Part shown: positions 5,744 to 6,011 of the stretch, in pieces
How positions within the stretch are numbered: position 1 is the stretch's first letter
Layout: every line of letters begins with the position of its first letter
Assembly: GCA_902609035.1 (NCBI GenBank)
Contig: CACLQG010000048.1
Location: 1 to 6,011, forward strand
DNA: 6,011 bases
Origin: an uncultured Bacteroidota bacterium
Lineage (GTDB): Bacteria > Bacteroidota > Bacteroidia > Flavobacteriales > Flavobacteriaceae
Direction of reading: 5' to 3'
Program-made: the position numbers and the translations under genes
Notes under the pieces: generated by a model
Databases searched by the model: none
What the model was told of the DNA's origin: nothing
The model's input: the letters and a program-made list of their open reading frames with translations, nothing else

Positions 5744-6011
5744 TTATTTTTGACCCATTAACATAAGATAGCTTTTAAGGAATATATCAATTCCGCCATT
5801 CATTACACTTTCTATATCATTGCTTTCGGTCTGCGTTCTTAAATCTTTTACCAGTTTGTAGGGATGCATAACATAGTTCCTAATTTGTGAACCCCATTCG
5901 ATTTTCTTTTTGGATGCTTCAATCTTGTTTCTAGCCGATAGTTTTTTTTGCAGCTCTATTTCATACAATTGTGACTTCAATAATTGCATGGCTTTATTTT
6001 TATTTTCCAAC
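5744..6011 (-). CDS. prfB: Peptide chain release factor 2, C-terminal fragment (cut by window edge)
   Basis: The last 88 codons are visible and the frame is open at the right edge, so the gene continues outside; the TTG at 6010-6008 is an internal codon, not a start. RF2 recognises UGA and UAA stop codons on the ribosome and triggers peptide release. Diagnostic sequence includes NKAMQLLKSQLYEIEL (near the fragment start), KKIEWGSQIRNYVMHPYKLV (about 35-54), KDLRT (55-59) and the final IDIFLKSYLMLMGQK. These match the end of RF2 downstream of the GGQ loop, which lies outside, as do the SPF anticodon-like motif and any programmed frameshift site. Bacteroidota RF1 lacks the WGSQIRNYVMHPYKLVKD stretch, which favours RF2. 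Confidence 0.93.
   Translation of the reverse strand, partial: LENKNKAMQLLKSQLYEIELQKKLSARNKIEASKKKIEWGSQIRNYVMHPYKLVKDLRTQTESNDIESVMNGGIDIFLKSYLMLMGQK

Overview
The window comes from the chromosome of a member of the Bacteroidota, probably a marine or freshwater Flavobacteriales- or Cytophagales-type bacterium. The evidence is the AT-rich composition, the lack of Shine-Dalgarno sequences before any gene, Bacteroidota-type promoter elements (TAnnTTTG) and proteins that read like the Bacteroidota versions of each family. I see no mobile element, CRISPR array, rRNA or tRNA. Nearly all of the content is housekeeping genes, and I found no convincing undescribed multi-gene system.

Layout. (i) Positions 1-78, minus strand: the first 26 codons of a transketolase gene that runs off the left edge. 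(ii) Positions 79-219: a divergent intergenic region with a good promoter for transketolase and a probable one for tgt. (iii) Positions 220-2426, plus strand: tgt (queuosine tRNA modification), then one base later an LptF/LptG-family permease (lipopolysaccharide export). The permease is broken by a one-base frameshift at a run of six A. (iv) Positions 2500-3453: accA (fatty-acid synthesis), with its own probable promoter. (v) Positions 3454-3581: a gap holding two identical DnaA-box-like 9-mers 20 bp apart, inside an imperfect inverted repeat. (vi) Positions 3582-5114: dnaB (replicative helicase). (vii) Positions 5111-6011, minus strand: a HAD-family hydrolase that shares its stop tetranucleotide with dnaB, preceded by the 3' end of prfB (release factor 2), which is cut by the right edge.

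The genes serve separate core processes: tRNA modification, envelope biogenesis, lipid synthesis, replication and translation termination. The clear functional groupings are the tight tgt-permease pair and the prfB-HAD pair. The points most worth checking are the permease frameshift, the DnaA-box-like pair before dnaB, the loss of two zinc-binding cysteines in Tgt, and the acidic Pro-Phe tail of DnaB that resembles an SSB tail.
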